Of a stretch of 64,000 nt of DNA, positions 32,142-42,101 are shown piece after piece. A model generated the notes under the pieces. That model saw only the letters and a list, made by a program, of their open reading frames with translations. It had not been told where the DNA came from and did not search any database. Source of the stretch: Solirubrobacterales bacterium (GTDB lineage Bacteria > Actinomycetota > Thermoleophilia > Solirubrobacterales > Solirubrobacteraceae); assembly GCA_027315115.1 (NCBI GenBank), contig DAHUYQ010000029.1:54761-118760 (forward strand), read 5' to 3'. Within the stretch, counting starts at the first letter, position 1. Every line of letters starts with the position of its first letter. Position numbers and translations under genes: made by a program.

Positions 32142-32822
32142 TCAGCGGCTGCCCGTGAGACTCACCGTGCCCACCAGCTGGCCGACCCGGAAGCGGTGCG
32201 CCTGGTCGTTGTAGGCCTGCTGGTTGAACAGCTGTGCACCGTTTGCGAGCAGCTTCAGCTCGAGCCCGGAGATCGTCAGCGTGCCACTGCGCGCGTAGTG
32301 GCGGATCCCGGACATCGCGAGGCTCGCGATCGGAAGGTCATGGTAGGTCTGCTTGCCGATGAAGGTCGCGGTCAGGACCGCCGGAGCGGTCGAGAGGTCG
32401 AGCGCGAACCCGGTCAGCTTGAACTGGATCAGGCTGTCCTGGCCGGCGGTCGTGTTGTGGGAGACCGTGTTGAACTCGATGCCACCCCGGCTCCTGGCCG
32501 AGCCCGTCAGCACCGACGGATCGACCTGCCCTCCAGCCACCGGAAACGTGAAGGTGCCGCCGCTGCTCGCCGGCCCGCCGCTCGCCCCCGGCGGGATCGA
32601 GACCAGCGAGCGGGTGTCGGGATAGGCGCCCCGAGTGGTGGACGTGAGCGCCCTGTAGGTCCGGGGCCACAGCGCCAACGTGACCGTGCCGGATCTGAGC
32701 GTGTAGACGCCCGACTGCGCCAGCGCGACCGGGGTCGCGACTGCGGCGGCCGCGGCGAGCAGCGGGGCGATGTACGAGGCGAGGCGGGACACGCTTGGAG
32801 GTGGTCGCGGGGATCGTCGCAC
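32142..32822 (-). CDS. Secreted protein of unknown function (HtaA-like?)
   Basis: N-terminal signal peptide (ASYIAPLLAAAAAVATPVALAQ); VDPSVLTGSARSRGGIEFNT...DLSTAPAVLTA. Confidence 0.6.
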   Translation of the reverse strand: MRRSPRPPPSVSRLASYIAPLLAAAAAVATPVALAQSGVYTLRSGTVTLALWPRTYRALTSTTRGAYPDTRSLVSIPPGASGGPASSGGTFTFPVAGGQVDPSVLTGSARSRGGIEFNTVSHNTTAGQDSLIQFKLTGFALDLSTAPAVLTATFIGKQTYHDLPIASLAMSGIRHYARSGTLTISGLELKLLANGAQLFNQQAYNDQAHRFRVGQLVGTVSLTGSR

Positions 32823-32934
32823 AGTCGGCTTGCGCGAGGCACGAATCGCTTCGGCGGTCCGATCCGCGCAGGCTGACCGCGCCGGCAGCCGGATCCCGCG
32901 GCGCCCGAAGCCGTACGCTTACCCGCGAGCAGCG

Positions 32935-33603
32935 ATGGCCGACTCGGACACGACCACGAGGCCCCGCCCGCCCCGCCGCGAGCACCGCCGCCGCGAGCGG
33001 GCGGACAGGAACCGGCCGACGACGCAGGAGCTGATGCGCGAGCGGCTGATCGAGTCGCGGCTGACCCCGAACGCGATCAGCCTCACCGGATTCGTGCTGA
33101 ACTGCGCCGGCGCCGGGCTCGTCGTCGCGCGACTGTTCTTCCTCGCCGGAGTCGCGTTCATCGTCGGCTCGATCATGGACACGCTCGACGGCCGCTACAG
33201 CCGCATGTCGGGCAAGGGCACCCAGTTCGGGGCGTTCCTCGACTCGACGCTCGACCGGCTCGAGGAGGGAATCGTCCTGACCGCGGTCGCGGCCTACTTC
33301 GCCGCCCGCCACAACGAGGTGGCGGTCGCCGCCGTGGTCGCGGCCGTGCTCGGCTCGCTGATGGTGTCCTACACGCGCGCACGGGCGGAGGCGCTCGGAG
33401 TCGCCTGCACGGTGGGGCTCGCGACGCGGCCGGTCCGGGTCGTGATCCTGTCGATCGGGCTCGTGTTCGCCCGCGGGGCTTCGCTCGGCGACTTCGAGCT
33501 GCTGGCGCCGGCCGTGTACGTGCTCGCCGCCCTGACGGTGCTGACCACGGTCCAGCGAATCGTCCACGTCCACTCGCAGCTGGCGGCGGCGCAGCGAAGC
33601 TGA
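32935..33603 (+). CDS. CDP-alcohol phosphatidyltransferase, possible phosphatidylinositol-phosphate synthase
   Basis: [10 protein letters not shown]...[14 protein letters not shown], the CDP-alcohol phosphotransferase signature; directly upstream of ino1. Confidence 0.88.
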   Translation: MADSDTTTRPRPPRREHRRRERADRNRPTTQELMRERLIESRLTPNAISLTGFVLNCAGAGLVVARLFFLAGVAFIVGSIMDTLDGRYSRMSGKGTQFGAFLDSTLDRLEEGIVLTAVAAYFAARHNEVAVAAVVAAVLGSLMVSYTRARAEALGVACTVGLATRPVRVVILSIGLVFARGASLGDFELLAPAVYVLAALTVLTTVQRIVHVHSQLAAAQRS

Positions 33604-33722
33604 GCACGGGAGTCCGACCGAGCCGTGTAACCGTAGAGTGGGTTCGGCCTACCTCCTATGGGTCCCGCGCCGGCGCGCAGGAGCGAACAGCACCCCACCT
33701 CGACAAAAGGGAAGTTCTCACC

Positions 33723-34928
33723 GTGAGCACGAAAAACGGCTCTGCAAAGCGCAACGGCGATGCGATCGCAGGCGGAGCGCCCCGCCACCAAGCCGACAAG
33801 GTCCGGGTCGCAATCATCGGCGTCGGCAACTGCGCCAGCTCGTTCGTCCAGGGCGTCCACTACTACCGCGACGCCGACCCGACGCAGCAGGTCCCGGGGC
33901 TGATGCACGTCGACCTCGGCGGGTATCACGTGTCCGACATAGAGTTCTCGGCGGCGTTCGACATCGACGTCGAGAAGGTCGGCAAGGACCTGTCCGAGGC
34001 GATCTTCGCCGGCCAGAACAACACGCTCCGGTTCGACACAGACGTGCCGCGGCTGAAGGTGCGCGTCGAGCGCGGGATGACCCACGACGGGCTCGGCAAG
34101 TACCTCTCGCAGAAGATCACGAAGGCGCCCGGTCCGACCGCCGACATCGTCGAGATCCTCAAGCAGACCCGTACCGACGTGGTCGTCTCCTACCTGCCGG
34201 TCGGCTCCGAGCAGGCGACCAAGTGGTACGTCGAGCAGATCCTCGAGGCCGGCTGCGCCTTCGTCAACTGCATCCCCGTGTTCATCGCACGCGAGGACTA
34301 CTGGAACAAGCGCTTCACGAAGGCGGGGCTGCCGATCGTCGGCGACGACATCAAGAGCCAGGTCGGCGCGACGATCGTCCACCGCCAGCTGGCGCGGCTG
34401 TTCCACGACCGCGGCGTCAAGCTGCTGCGCACGAGCCAGCTGAACGTCGGCGGCAACATGGACTTCTTCAACATGCTCGAGCGCGAGCGGCTCGAGTCCA
34501 AGAAGATCTCGAAGACCAACGCGGTCACGTCGATCATGGGCCACACCGTGCCCGCCGACGACGTTCACGTCGGTCCGTCCGATTACGTGCCGTGGCTGAC
34601 CGACCGCAAGTGGGCGCACATCCGGCTGGAGGGACAGGCGTACGGCGACGTGCCGTTGACGATCGAGACCAAGCTCGAGGTGTGGGACGCGCCGAACAGC
34701 GCCGGGATCGTCACCGACGCCGTGCGGATCTGCAAGCTCGCGCTCAACAACGGCCTCAGCGGCCAGCTCGACGGACCGAGCTCGTACCTGATGAAGTCAC
34801 CCCACACGCAGCGCCCCGACGACGAGGCGCGCGAGGCCACGGAGGAGTTCATCCGCAGCTACGCGCGCAAGCCGGCGGCGGCGCCGTCGCACGGAGCGGC
34901 GGCGCCCGAGGTCACGACGCGAGCTTGA
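33723..34928 (+). CDS. ino1: Inositol-3-phosphate synthase
   Basis: [74 protein letters not shown]. Confidence 0.95.
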   Translation: MSTKNGSAKRNGDAIAGGAPRHQADKVRVAIIGVGNCASSFVQGVHYYRDADPTQQVPGLMHVDLGGYHVSDIEFSAAFDIDVEKVGKDLSEAIFAGQNNTLRFDTDVPRLKVRVERGMTHDGLGKYLSQKITKAPGPTADIVEILKQTRTDVVVSYLPVGSEQATKWYVEQILEAGCAFVNCIPVFIAREDYWNKRFTKAGLPIVGDDIKSQVGATIVHRQLARLFHDRGVKLLRTSQLNVGGNMDFFNMLERERLESKKISKTNAVTSIMGHTVPADDVHVGPSDYVPWLTDRKWAHIRLEGQAYGDVPLTIETKLEVWDAPNSAGIVTDAVRICKLALNNGLSGQLDGPSSYLMKSPHTQRPDDEAREATEEFIRSYARKPAAAPSHGAAAPEVTTRA

Positions 34929-34994
34929 AGCCCTCGACGAGCTGCTCGAGCGACCCCGCGGTGCTCGCCAGGCCGCCGCGGAATGCCACTGCGG

Positions 34995-36305
34995 TCAGGC
35001 GAAGTCTGCGGCGGCCCCGCCGGGCGCGTCGGTGGAGACCCGAACGCGCAGCGTGAACCGCGCTCCGCCCTCGGCGACGTTCTCGACCGAGACCTCGCCG
35101 CCCATCCGGTCGGCCAGCTCCGCGACGATCGCGAGGCCGAGGCCGGAGCCGACGGGCCGCTCGCTGGCGTAGCGGTCGTACAGGTAGAACCGCTCGAACG
35201 CGCGCGGAAGGTCCTCGGGCGACAGCCCGGGACCGGTGTCGGTGACCGAGATCGCGCCGGGGGCGGCGGACACGGTCACCGCGCCGCCGGCAGGGGTCAC
35301 GCGCAACGCGTTCTCGATCAGGTTCGAGGTGGCCTGCAGCAGGCGATCGGCGTCGCCCGATCCGGGTGCCGGCCCGTTGCGATCGGCGACCAGCTCCACC
35401 GACAGCTCCCGGGCGCGCGGCCGGTGGCGCTCGACCGCGCGGCTGGCGATCTCGCCGAGCTCGAGCTCGGCATGCTCGACCGAGAACTCGGCCCGTTGCA
35501 GCCGCGCCAGGTCGAGCAGGTCGGCGACGAGCCGCTCGAGGCGGCCCGCCTCGGCGCCGATCACCTGAGCGGCCACCGGCGACTCGATCGCGCCGTCGGC
35601 GAGCCCCTCGGCGTATCCGCGGATCGAGGTGAGCGGCGTCTTCAGCTCGTGGCTCACGGACTCGAGGAACGCGCGCTGCTGGACGCGGCTCGCCGCCAGC
35701 TTGCGCGCCATCTCCTGGAACGCGCGAGCCAGCCGGGCGAGCTCATCGTCGCCGTGCACCCCGGCCAGCTCGACTTCGGCGTCGCCCGCCGCGACCTGGG
35801 CGGTCGCCAGCGCGAGCTCGCCGATCGGCCGGGTCAGCCGGCGCGCGAGCAGCCAGGAGCTGGCGGCGGCGAGCGCCACCCCGCCGAGCGCCGCGAGCAC
35901 CAGGTCGAGCAGGAACGGGCGCCAGACCCCGAAGCCGACCCCCGCGCGGCGAATCAGCACGACGCCGCCGGTGGTGGTGGCGCGCGCGGCGTACAGGAAG
36001 CTGTGCCCGTCCAACGTGATCGTCCCCTGCGAGCGCAGCGGCGAGGCGACCCGCTCGAGCACGTCCCGTGCCAGCGCAGGACGCACCCGCAGCGGGCGGC
36101 CGCTCCCGACCCGGAAGACCCGCTCGCCGGCGGCGAGCGGCCCGCGCCGATCGAGAACCGCGGCAACGGTCCCCGCCTCGCGCTCCAGTGCGGACAGCTG
36201 ACCGGCGGCGAGCCGGTGGCGCACGAGCACGACCCCGACGCCGACGGTGAGCAGGCACGCGGCGATCGCGACCACCACCACGTAGGAGAACACGCGGCGC
36301 CTCAC
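34995..36305 (-). CDS. Sensor histidine kinase with HAMP domain
   Basis: TM-HAMP, SVSHELKTPLTSIRGYAEGL (H box), DTGPGLSPEDLPRAFERFY, GSGLGLAIVAEL; GTGA overlap with regulator. Confidence 0.93.
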   Translation of the reverse strand: MRRRVFSYVVVVAIAACLLTVGVGVVLVRHRLAAGQLSALEREAGTVAAVLDRRGPLAAGERVFRVGSGRPLRVRPALARDVLERVASPLRSQGTITLDGHSFLYAARATTTGGVVLIRRAGVGFGVWRPFLLDLVLAALGGVALAAASSWLLARRLTRPIGELALATAQVAAGDAEVELAGVHGDDELARLARAFQEMARKLAASRVQQRAFLESVSHELKTPLTSIRGYAEGLADGAIESPVAAQVIGAEAGRLERLVADLLDLARLQRAEFSVEHAELELGEIASRAVERHRPRARELSVELVADRNGPAPGSGDADRLLQATSNLIENALRVTPAGGAVTVSAAPGAISVTDTGPGLSPEDLPRAFERFYLYDRYASERPVGSGLGLAIVAELADRMGGEVSVENVAEGGARFTLRVRVSTDAPGGAAADFA

Positions 36306-36961
36306 GCAATCGCCTTGTAGCCGATGCCGCGCAGGGTCCGGATCAGCTCCGGGTGGCCGAGCTTCTTGCGCAGCTGGGCGACGTGAACCTCGACCGTGCG
36401 GGTCTGGCCGGGGCTGAGGAAGCCCCACACCTCGTCGAGCAGCTCGTCGCGGCCGACCACCCGGCCGGCGTTGCGGACGAGGTACTCGAGCAGGTCGAAC
36501 TCGCGCTGGGTGAGCTCGACCTCGCGTCCGGCGACGCGGGCCTCGCGGGCGGCGCGGTCGATGCTGAGCGGACCGAGCGTCAGCAGCTCGGGCGCGGACG
36601 GGCCGTCGGCACGGCGCAGCACGGCCCTGATCCGGGCCGTCAGCTCCCGTGGCGAGAAGGGTTTGGGCACGTAGTCGTCGGCGCCGAGCTCGAGCCCCGC
36701 GACCCGGTCGGCAACCTCGTCACGCGCGGTCAGGACGATGACGGGCAGCCGGCGACCGAGCCGGCGCAGGACCTCGAACCCGTCGATCCCCGGCAGCCCG
36801 ATGTCGAGCACGACGAGCCGCACGGGGTGACGCGGCAGCTCGGCGAGCGCCTGCTCGCCCGAGCGGCACCACACGACCTCGTAGCCGTCGCGTGCGAGGT
36901 AGGTACGCACGAGCGACCCGATGTTGGGGTCGTCCTCGACGACGAGGATCGTGTCCGCCAT
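36302..36961 (-). CDS. OmpR/PhoB-family response regulator
   Basis: ILVVEDDPNIGSLVRTYL, VVLDIGLPGIDGFEVLRRL, GADDYVPKPFSPREL, winged-helix domain with RTLRGIGYK. Confidence 0.95.
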   Translation of the reverse strand: MADTILVVEDDPNIGSLVRTYLARDGYEVVWCRSGEQALAELPRHPVRLVVLDIGLPGIDGFEVLRRLGRRLPVIVLTARDEVADRVAGLELGADDYVPKPFSPRELTARIRAVLRRADGPSAPELLTLGPLSIDRAAREARVAGREVELTQREFDLLEYLVRNAGRVVGRDELLDEVWGFLSPGQTRTVEVHVAQLRKKLGHPELIRTLRGIGYKAIA

Positions 36962-37066
36962 CTCGCGGCCATCGTAGGGCGGCACGTCGGCGCAGGCTTC
37001 GGAGGATTTACACGCAGCTGACGTTGGCGTGACCCGGGGCTTGCGAGCGCCCGCGATCCTGCGCCC

Positions 37067-37513
37067 ATGCACCGATTCCTCAGAAATCATCTCAAGCTCG
37101 CTGCGGTCGCCGTGAGCTGCGCCGCAGCCGGCGCGGCGGCCGGCTCGATCGCGAGCGCCGGCGCCGCGACCAGCCAGGCGCGCTCGCGGGCCGTTCGCCC
37201 CGGGCTCCTGTTCCGCCACCTGGGCCGAGTCGTCGCCGGCACCCTCGTGGTCGCCACTCCCGGGGGCAGCTTCGCGAACGTGACCGTCGCCCGCGGCTCG
37301 GTCGTGTCGGTCTCCGGCCAGCAGCTGACGCTCGACGAGGGCACGAAGACAGCCACCTACCAGCGGGTCACGCTGACCCTACCGGCGACGACGACGGTAC
37401 GCGACAACGGGCAGTCCTCGACGCTCGCGCAGCTGCAGCAGGGCGAGCGGGCGCTCGTGGTGATCGGGCCGAATCGCGCGTTCGTGCGCGCCCGCACACC
37501 GAGCGGCGGCTGA
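37067..37513 (+). CDS. Secreted protein of unknown function
   Basis: Signal peptide MHRFLRNHLKLAAVAVSCAAAGAAAGSIASAGAA; beta-rich remainder; divergent from the two-component system. Confidence 0.6.
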   Translation: MHRFLRNHLKLAAVAVSCAAAGAAAGSIASAGAATSQARSRAVRPGLLFRHLGRVVAGTLVVATPGGSFANVTVARGSVVSVSGQQLTLDEGTKTATYQRVTLTLPATTTVRDNGQSSTLAQLQQGERALVVIGPNRAFVRARTPSGG

Positions 37514-37532
37514 CGCTCCGCACCCTGGAGGA

Positions 37533-37558
37533 GGCCGCCGGCTCACAGGCCGGCGGCC
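37533..37558 (+). terminator. GC-rich stem-loop
   Basis: GGCCGCCGGC-TCACAG-GCCGGCGGCC, 10-bp perfect stem, 6-nt loop, 19 nt after stop. Confidence 0.6.
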
Positions 37559-37594
37559 CGCTCGGGCTCACATACGAGCACTAGACTGCGGCGC

Positions 37595-39502
37595 GTGCCG
37601 CCCGAGGACCGCCTCGCGATCGCGCATGTGACGCCGTTTGCCTGGGAGGCGCGCACGGAGGTCTCCGAGCACGTCGCGGGCGTGTGCCGCGAGCTGGCCG
37701 CGCGCGGGCACCGGGTGCTGGTGGTCGCGCCGTCGGAGTCGGCCGAGCTCGTGCGCGACACCCGCCGGGCGCTGCGGTCAGATCCGGCCGGCCTGCTGGC
37801 CCAGGCCGACGGCGAGCCGCTCGTGCTCGGGGTCGGCGAGGTGCTGCCGTTCGCACCGACACGACGCCGCGCCGCGTCGATCCCGGTCGACGTCGCGCGC
37901 ACGATCGAGACGGCGCTGCTGACGCTGCCGCTGGACGTGGTCCACGTGCACGAACCGTTCGCCCCCAGCGCGGCAAGTGTCGCGCTGCGCCAGTCGCGAG
38001 CGCTGAACGTCGCCACGTTCCACGCGGCGACCGAGCGCGTGCTCTCGACGCAGCTCGGCCGGCAGCTGTCGCAGCTTCTGTTCAGCCGGCTCGACGCGCG
38101 CACCGCGAGCTATCACGCCACCCGCGAGCTGATGGGGCGCTTCTTCCCGGGGAGCTACGAGGTGCTCCCGCCCGCCGCGGAACCAGTGCCGCACGTTCGC
38201 ACCGGCACGCTCGAGCTGGTGATGATCGCCGACGAGGAGCGGGTGGCGCTACGTGCCTTCCTGCGCGCGCTGCGGGCGCTGCCGGCCGAGCCGAGCTGGC
38301 ATGCGACGGTGTGGTCGTCGCGGCCACTCGCGGCGCCGGCGACGCTCGGGCGCGCGCTCCGCGAACGGGTCACGTTCGTCGACGCCGAGGCCGCGGGGCC
38401 GCGGGACGTGCTTGCAGGCGCCGACGTGGTCGTGCTCGCGTCCGAGGGGCTGCGGGCGACCCCGGGGTTGCTGATCCAGGCGCTCGCCAGCGGGATCGTG
38501 CCGGTCGCCTCGCGGCTGCCGGTGTACGAGGAGCTCCTGTCCGACGAGCGCGGCGACGGCGACCGGGGGCTCGTGTTCGAGCCGGGCGACGTGATCACGC
38601 TCGCCGCTCACCTGACCCGCCTGGTGGGCGACGCCGGGCTGCGCCAGGAGCTGCGGGCGCGGGCCGCGCCGCTGCGCGGCGGGCTCGGCTACCGACGGAT
38701 CGCGGACGCGCTCGAGGCGCTGTACGGGCGCCTGGTCGCACGCCGCCACGACGGCCGCGCGGACGCCCGCGCGCGGCGGCGGGTCGCGGGCCGGTCGCTG
38801 ATCGACGTCGACCTCCACATGCACACCGATCACTCCTACGACTGCGCGACGCCGGTCGAGGTGCTGCTCGCCGAGGCACGGGCGCGCGGGCTCGGTGCGA
38901 TCGCGGTCACCGATCACAACGAGGTGTCCGGCGCGCTCGAGGCGCGCGCGAAGGCACACGGGATCAAGGTGATCGTCGGTGAGGAGGTGAAGACCGCCGA
39001 GCAGGGCGAGGTGATCGGCCTGTTCATCGAGGAACGGATCCCGCGCGGGCTGACGCTGCAGGAGACGATCGCGGAGATCCGCCGCCAGGGAGGGATCGTG
39101 TACGTCCCCCACCCGTTCGACCGGCTGCACTCGGTGCCCGACTACGAGCATCTGCTCGCGGTGCTCGACGAGGTCGACGCGATCGAGGTGTTCAACCCGC
39201 GGGTGGCGATCTCCGAGTTCAACGAGGAGGCGGTCAGGTTCGCCGCCAAGTACCGGATCCCCGCCGGCGCCGGCTCCGACGCGCACGTGCCGCAGGGGCT
39301 CGGCTCGGTGCGGATCCGGATGCGCGACTTCGACGGTCCCGCCGAGTTCCTCGAGTCGCTGCGCGACGCCGACATCGTTCGCAATCCGGCGAGCCTCCTC
39401 TACGTGCAGGCGCTCAAGTTCCTGCAGACCAAGGCGCTGCCCGAATCGGCGCGAAGGGCCGCCCGCGATCGGCGCGTCAAACGGGTGGCACGCAAGGCGT
39501 GA
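37595..39502 (+). CDS. Fusion: GT4-type (PimA-like) glycosyltransferase + PHP-domain phosphoesterase
   Basis: GT part: HVTPFAWEARTEVSEHVAGVCRELAARGHRV, VDVVHVHEPFAPSAASVALRQS-like; PHP part: DVDLHMHTDHSYDC, AVTDHNE, GEEVKT, VPHPFDR, AGSDAH. Confidence 0.85.
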   Translation: MPPEDRLAIAHVTPFAWEARTEVSEHVAGVCRELAARGHRVLVVAPSESAELVRDTRRALRSDPAGLLAQADGEPLVLGVGEVLPFAPTRRRAASIPVDVARTIETALLTLPLDVVHVHEPFAPSAASVALRQSRALNVATFHAATERVLSTQLGRQLSQLLFSRLDARTASYHATRELMGRFFPGSYEVLPPAAEPVPHVRTGTLELVMIADEERVALRAFLRALRALPAEPSWHATVWSSRPLAAPATLGRALRERVTFVDAEAAGPRDVLAGADVVVLASEGLRATPGLLIQALASGIVPVASRLPVYEELLSDERGDGDRGLVFEPGDVITLAAHLTRLVGDAGLRQELRARAAPLRGGLGYRRIADALEALYGRLVARRHDGRADARARRRVAGRSLIDVDLHMHTDHSYDCATPVEVLLAEARARGLGAIAVTDHNEVSGALEARAKAHGIKVIVGEEVKTAEQGEVIGLFIEERIPRGLTLQETIAEIRRQGGIVYVPHPFDRLHSVPDYEHLLAVLDEVDAIEVFNPRVAISEFNEEAVRFAAKYRIPAGAGSDAHVPQGLGSVRIRMRDFDGPAEFLESLRDADIVRNPASLLYVQALKFLQTKALPESARRAARDRRVKRVARKA

Positions 39503-39539
39503 GCAGGCAGTTTCGATCCCGACAGGCGCGCAACTCCTG

Positions 39540-40190
39540 ATGCACCCGCAAGGACATGCCGGCCGGCCGTCCAATCCGGGTGGGATGCCTGCGACAGACG
39601 ACGAGATCCGGGAGAAGTACCTGGAGCGCGCGATCCGCGAGCTCAACCAGCTCGCACGCGAGCTGCAGGAATGCCAGCAGTGCCCGCGCGGCCAGCTGCT
39701 GCCGGTGCTCGGGTCGGGGCATCCGCAGGCCGACATCCTCCTCGTCAAGCACGCGGCGCGGCCGGCCGAGGTCGAAGAGGGCGTCGCCTTCTACGGCCGC
39801 ACGGGCAACGCGCTGATGAAATCGCTGAAGCGCCTGGACATCGATCCGCTCGCCGTGTACGGGACGCTGTGCGTCAAGTGCCCGGTGCTCGATCCGGTGA
39901 TGGCCGACCCGGGCTGCATCGCGCGGCTGGCCGAGGAGATCGCGATCATCTCGCCGAAGATCGTGGTCGTGATGGGCCGCGAGGCGCTGGCCGTCGTCAA
40001 CGACCTCGACCTGCCGCTGAGCCGCGAGCTCGACCCGCGGCCGGGCGAGCTGCAGCGGCTGACCCCGTCGATCGAGGCGCTGTTCGTCCCGAACATCGAC
40101 GAGGCGCTCGACGAGGAGGGCGCCAAGCGCGAGTTCTGGAAGGCATTCCGCGTGCTCGGGCAGTGGTGGGCCGACCTGCCGCCGTACTGA
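39540..40190 (+). CDS. Uracil-DNA glycosylase superfamily-like protein (divergent)
   Basis: CQQCPRGQLLPVLGSGHPQADILLV...FYGRTGNALMKSLKRLDID...VYGTLCVKCPVLDP...IISPKIVVVMGREAL; probable start ATG 39585. Confidence 0.7.
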   Translation: MHPQGHAGRPSNPGGMPATDDEIREKYLERAIRELNQLARELQECQQCPRGQLLPVLGSGHPQADILLVKHAARPAEVEEGVAFYGRTGNALMKSLKRLDIDPLAVYGTLCVKCPVLDPVMADPGCIARLAEEIAIISPKIVVVMGREALAVVNDLDLPLSRELDPRPGELQRLTPSIEALFVPNIDEALDEEGAKREFWKAFRVLGQWWADLPPY

Positions 40191-40241
40191 CGAACCGGCG
40201 CTCGCGTGATCGCGGTCGCGCGAACGGGGTAAGCTCGGCGT

Positions 40242-40421
40242 ATGGACCTCGAAGAGCGAACACTCGAGAAGACCGGATCCCGCTGCGAGGTGTGCGGCGC
40301 GAAGCTGACGCCGCAGGAGCTGCAGACGGTGCTCGAGTCGGGCGGCCCGGCGCTGTGCACGATCCACGCCGCCGAGCTCGAGCCCGCACTCGAGGAAGAG
40401 GACGCGGAGTTCGGCGAGTAG
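40242..40421 (+). CDS. 59-aa CxxC zinc-ribbon-like small protein
   Basis: MDLEERTLEKTGSRCEVCGAKLTPQELQTVLESGGPALCTIHAAELEPALEEEDAEFGE*; below ORF-track length cutoff. Confidence 0.6.
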   Translation: MDLEERTLEKTGSRCEVCGAKLTPQELQTVLESGGPALCTIHAAELEPALEEEDAEFGE

Positions 40422-40475
40422 GCAGGCCCGCGATCCGCCGCTCGCTCGCAAGCTCGGATCGGACCGGGTAGGCGG

Positions 40476-41138
40476 ATGCCCCATACACCCGAGGAGATCC
40501 TCGCGGGCGTGTGGCACTGGAGCGCCCCCCATCCCAAGATCAGGGTCGAGGTCGACTCGTACTGGCTCGCGCGGTCCGGCGTGCTGATCGATCCGCTCGT
40601 GCCGGTGCAGGGCGGCGGTCTCGAATGGTTCGACGAACGCAGCGGCGGCGCGGCTTCGCCGACCGCGATCGTGCTGTCGAACCGGCTGCACTCGCGCGAG
40701 AGCGCGCGGTTCCTCGCGCGGTTCGGCTGCGGCGTGCACGCGCCGGCGAGCGGGATGCACCAGCCCGAGGTGCGTGCGCTGGGGGCGTTGCCGTACGAGC
40801 CCGGCTCGGTGCTGCCGGGCGAGCTGGTCGCGTGGGAGATCGGGTCGCTGTGCCCGGACGACATGGCGCTGGCCGATGCGGAGGCCGGAGCCGTGTACTT
40901 CGCCGACGGGGTCGTGCTCGGCTGGAGCGGAGGACGCCGCGGCGACGGCGAACCTGAACTCGGGTTCGTTCCGGACGGCCTGATGGATGACCCGCCTGGC
41001 ACGAAGCGGGGGTTGCTCGCGGCCCTTGCGACACTGCTCGAAGGGGTCGAGTTCGAGCACGTCATGTGCGCCCACGGGGGACCGCTGCTCGGCGGCCGCT
41101 CGTCGCTGGAGGAGCTGGTGCGGGTCGGGCTCAGATGA
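40476..41138 (+). CDS. Metallo-beta-lactamase-fold-like protein lacking canonical HxHxDH
   Basis: YWLARSGVLIDPLVPVQGG, AIVLSNRLHSRES, VYFADGVVL, VMCAHGGPLLGG. Confidence 0.5.
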   Translation: MPHTPEEILAGVWHWSAPHPKIRVEVDSYWLARSGVLIDPLVPVQGGGLEWFDERSGGAASPTAIVLSNRLHSRESARFLARFGCGVHAPASGMHQPEVRALGALPYEPGSVLPGELVAWEIGSLCPDDMALADAEAGAVYFADGVVLGWSGGRRGDGEPELGFVPDGLMDDPPGTKRGLLAALATLLEGVEFEHVMCAHGGPLLGGRSSLEELVRVGLR

Positions 41139-42075
41139 CCAGCACGATCTTGCCGAGCTTGGCGCCGGCGGCGAACCGGTCGTAGGCGGCGACCGCCTCC
41201 TCCAGCGGGTAGGTGGCGGCGAGCGGGACGGTCAGCGCGCCGCTCTCGAGCAGCGGCAGCACGCTGCGCTCGACCGCGCGGGCGGCGAGCGCCTTCTCCT
41301 CGAGCGGCCGCGCGCGCAGCGTCGAGCCCGTCAGCCGTGCGCGCTTGCCCATCAGGACGCCGAGGTTGATCTCGCCGACAGCGCCGGCGCCGACCCCGAT
41401 CACGGCGATCCGCCCACCGATCTCGAGCGCGCGCAGATTCGCCGCCAGGTTCGGGGCGCCGACCAGCTCGAGGATCACGTCGAACGGACCGTGGTCGGAG
41501 AACCCTTCGGGCGCGATCACGGTCGCGCCGAGGGCGGCGACCTGCTCGCGCGCGGCCGGATTGCGGACCGTCGCGTGCACGCGGGCGCCGGCCGCCCGGC
41601 CGAGCTGGACCGCGGCGGTGCCGACCCCGCCGGCGGCGCCGTGGACGAGCAGCCGCTCGCCGGCGCGCAGCTCGGCTTGAGTGAACAGCGCGTCGTGCGC
41701 GGTCGTGAACACCTCGGGGACGCCGCCGGCTGCCGGCCAGTCGAGCGCGTCCGGGACGGGCATCAGCAGGCGCTCGTGGACGGTCGCGAGCTGGGCCTGG
41801 CCGCCGCCGCCGACGATCGCCATCACCCGATCGCCGAGCTTGAATCGAGACCCGCCCCCGCCGCGGCCGAGCGCGACGACCTCGCCGGCCAGCTCGAGCC
41901 CCGGGATGTCCTGCGGATCGCCGGGAGGGGCGGGGTAGCGGCCGGCGCGCTGGTGCATGTCGGCGCCGTTGATCCCGGCCGCGCGGACGCTGACGAGGAC
42001 CTCGCGGACACCGGGCTCGGGGTCGGGGTGCTCGGCCACCAGCAGCTCGCCGTCCCGAATCGTCACCGCTCGCAT
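41131..42075 (-). CDS. Zinc-type alcohol dehydrogenase-like / NAD(P)H:quinone oxidoreductase
   Basis: GINGADMHQRAGRYPAPPG, GLELAGEVVALG, LLVHGAAGGVGTAAVQLGRAAGARVHATV. Confidence 0.92.
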   Translation of the reverse strand: MRAVTIRDGELLVAEHPDPEPGVREVLVSVRAAGINGADMHQRAGRYPAPPGDPQDIPGLELAGEVVALGRGGGGSRFKLGDRVMAIVGGGGQAQLATVHERLLMPVPDALDWPAAGGVPEVFTTAHDALFTQAELRAGERLLVHGAAGGVGTAAVQLGRAAGARVHATVRNPAAREQVAALGATVIAPEGFSDHGPFDVILELVGAPNLAANLRALEIGGRIAVIGVGAGAVGEINLGVLMGKRARLTGSTLRARPLEEKALAARAVERSVLPLLESGALTVPLAATYPLEEAVAAYDRFAAGAKLGKIVLVI

Positions 42076-42101
42076 CGAGCTCTGAGGCTACCGTTGCGCC
42101 G

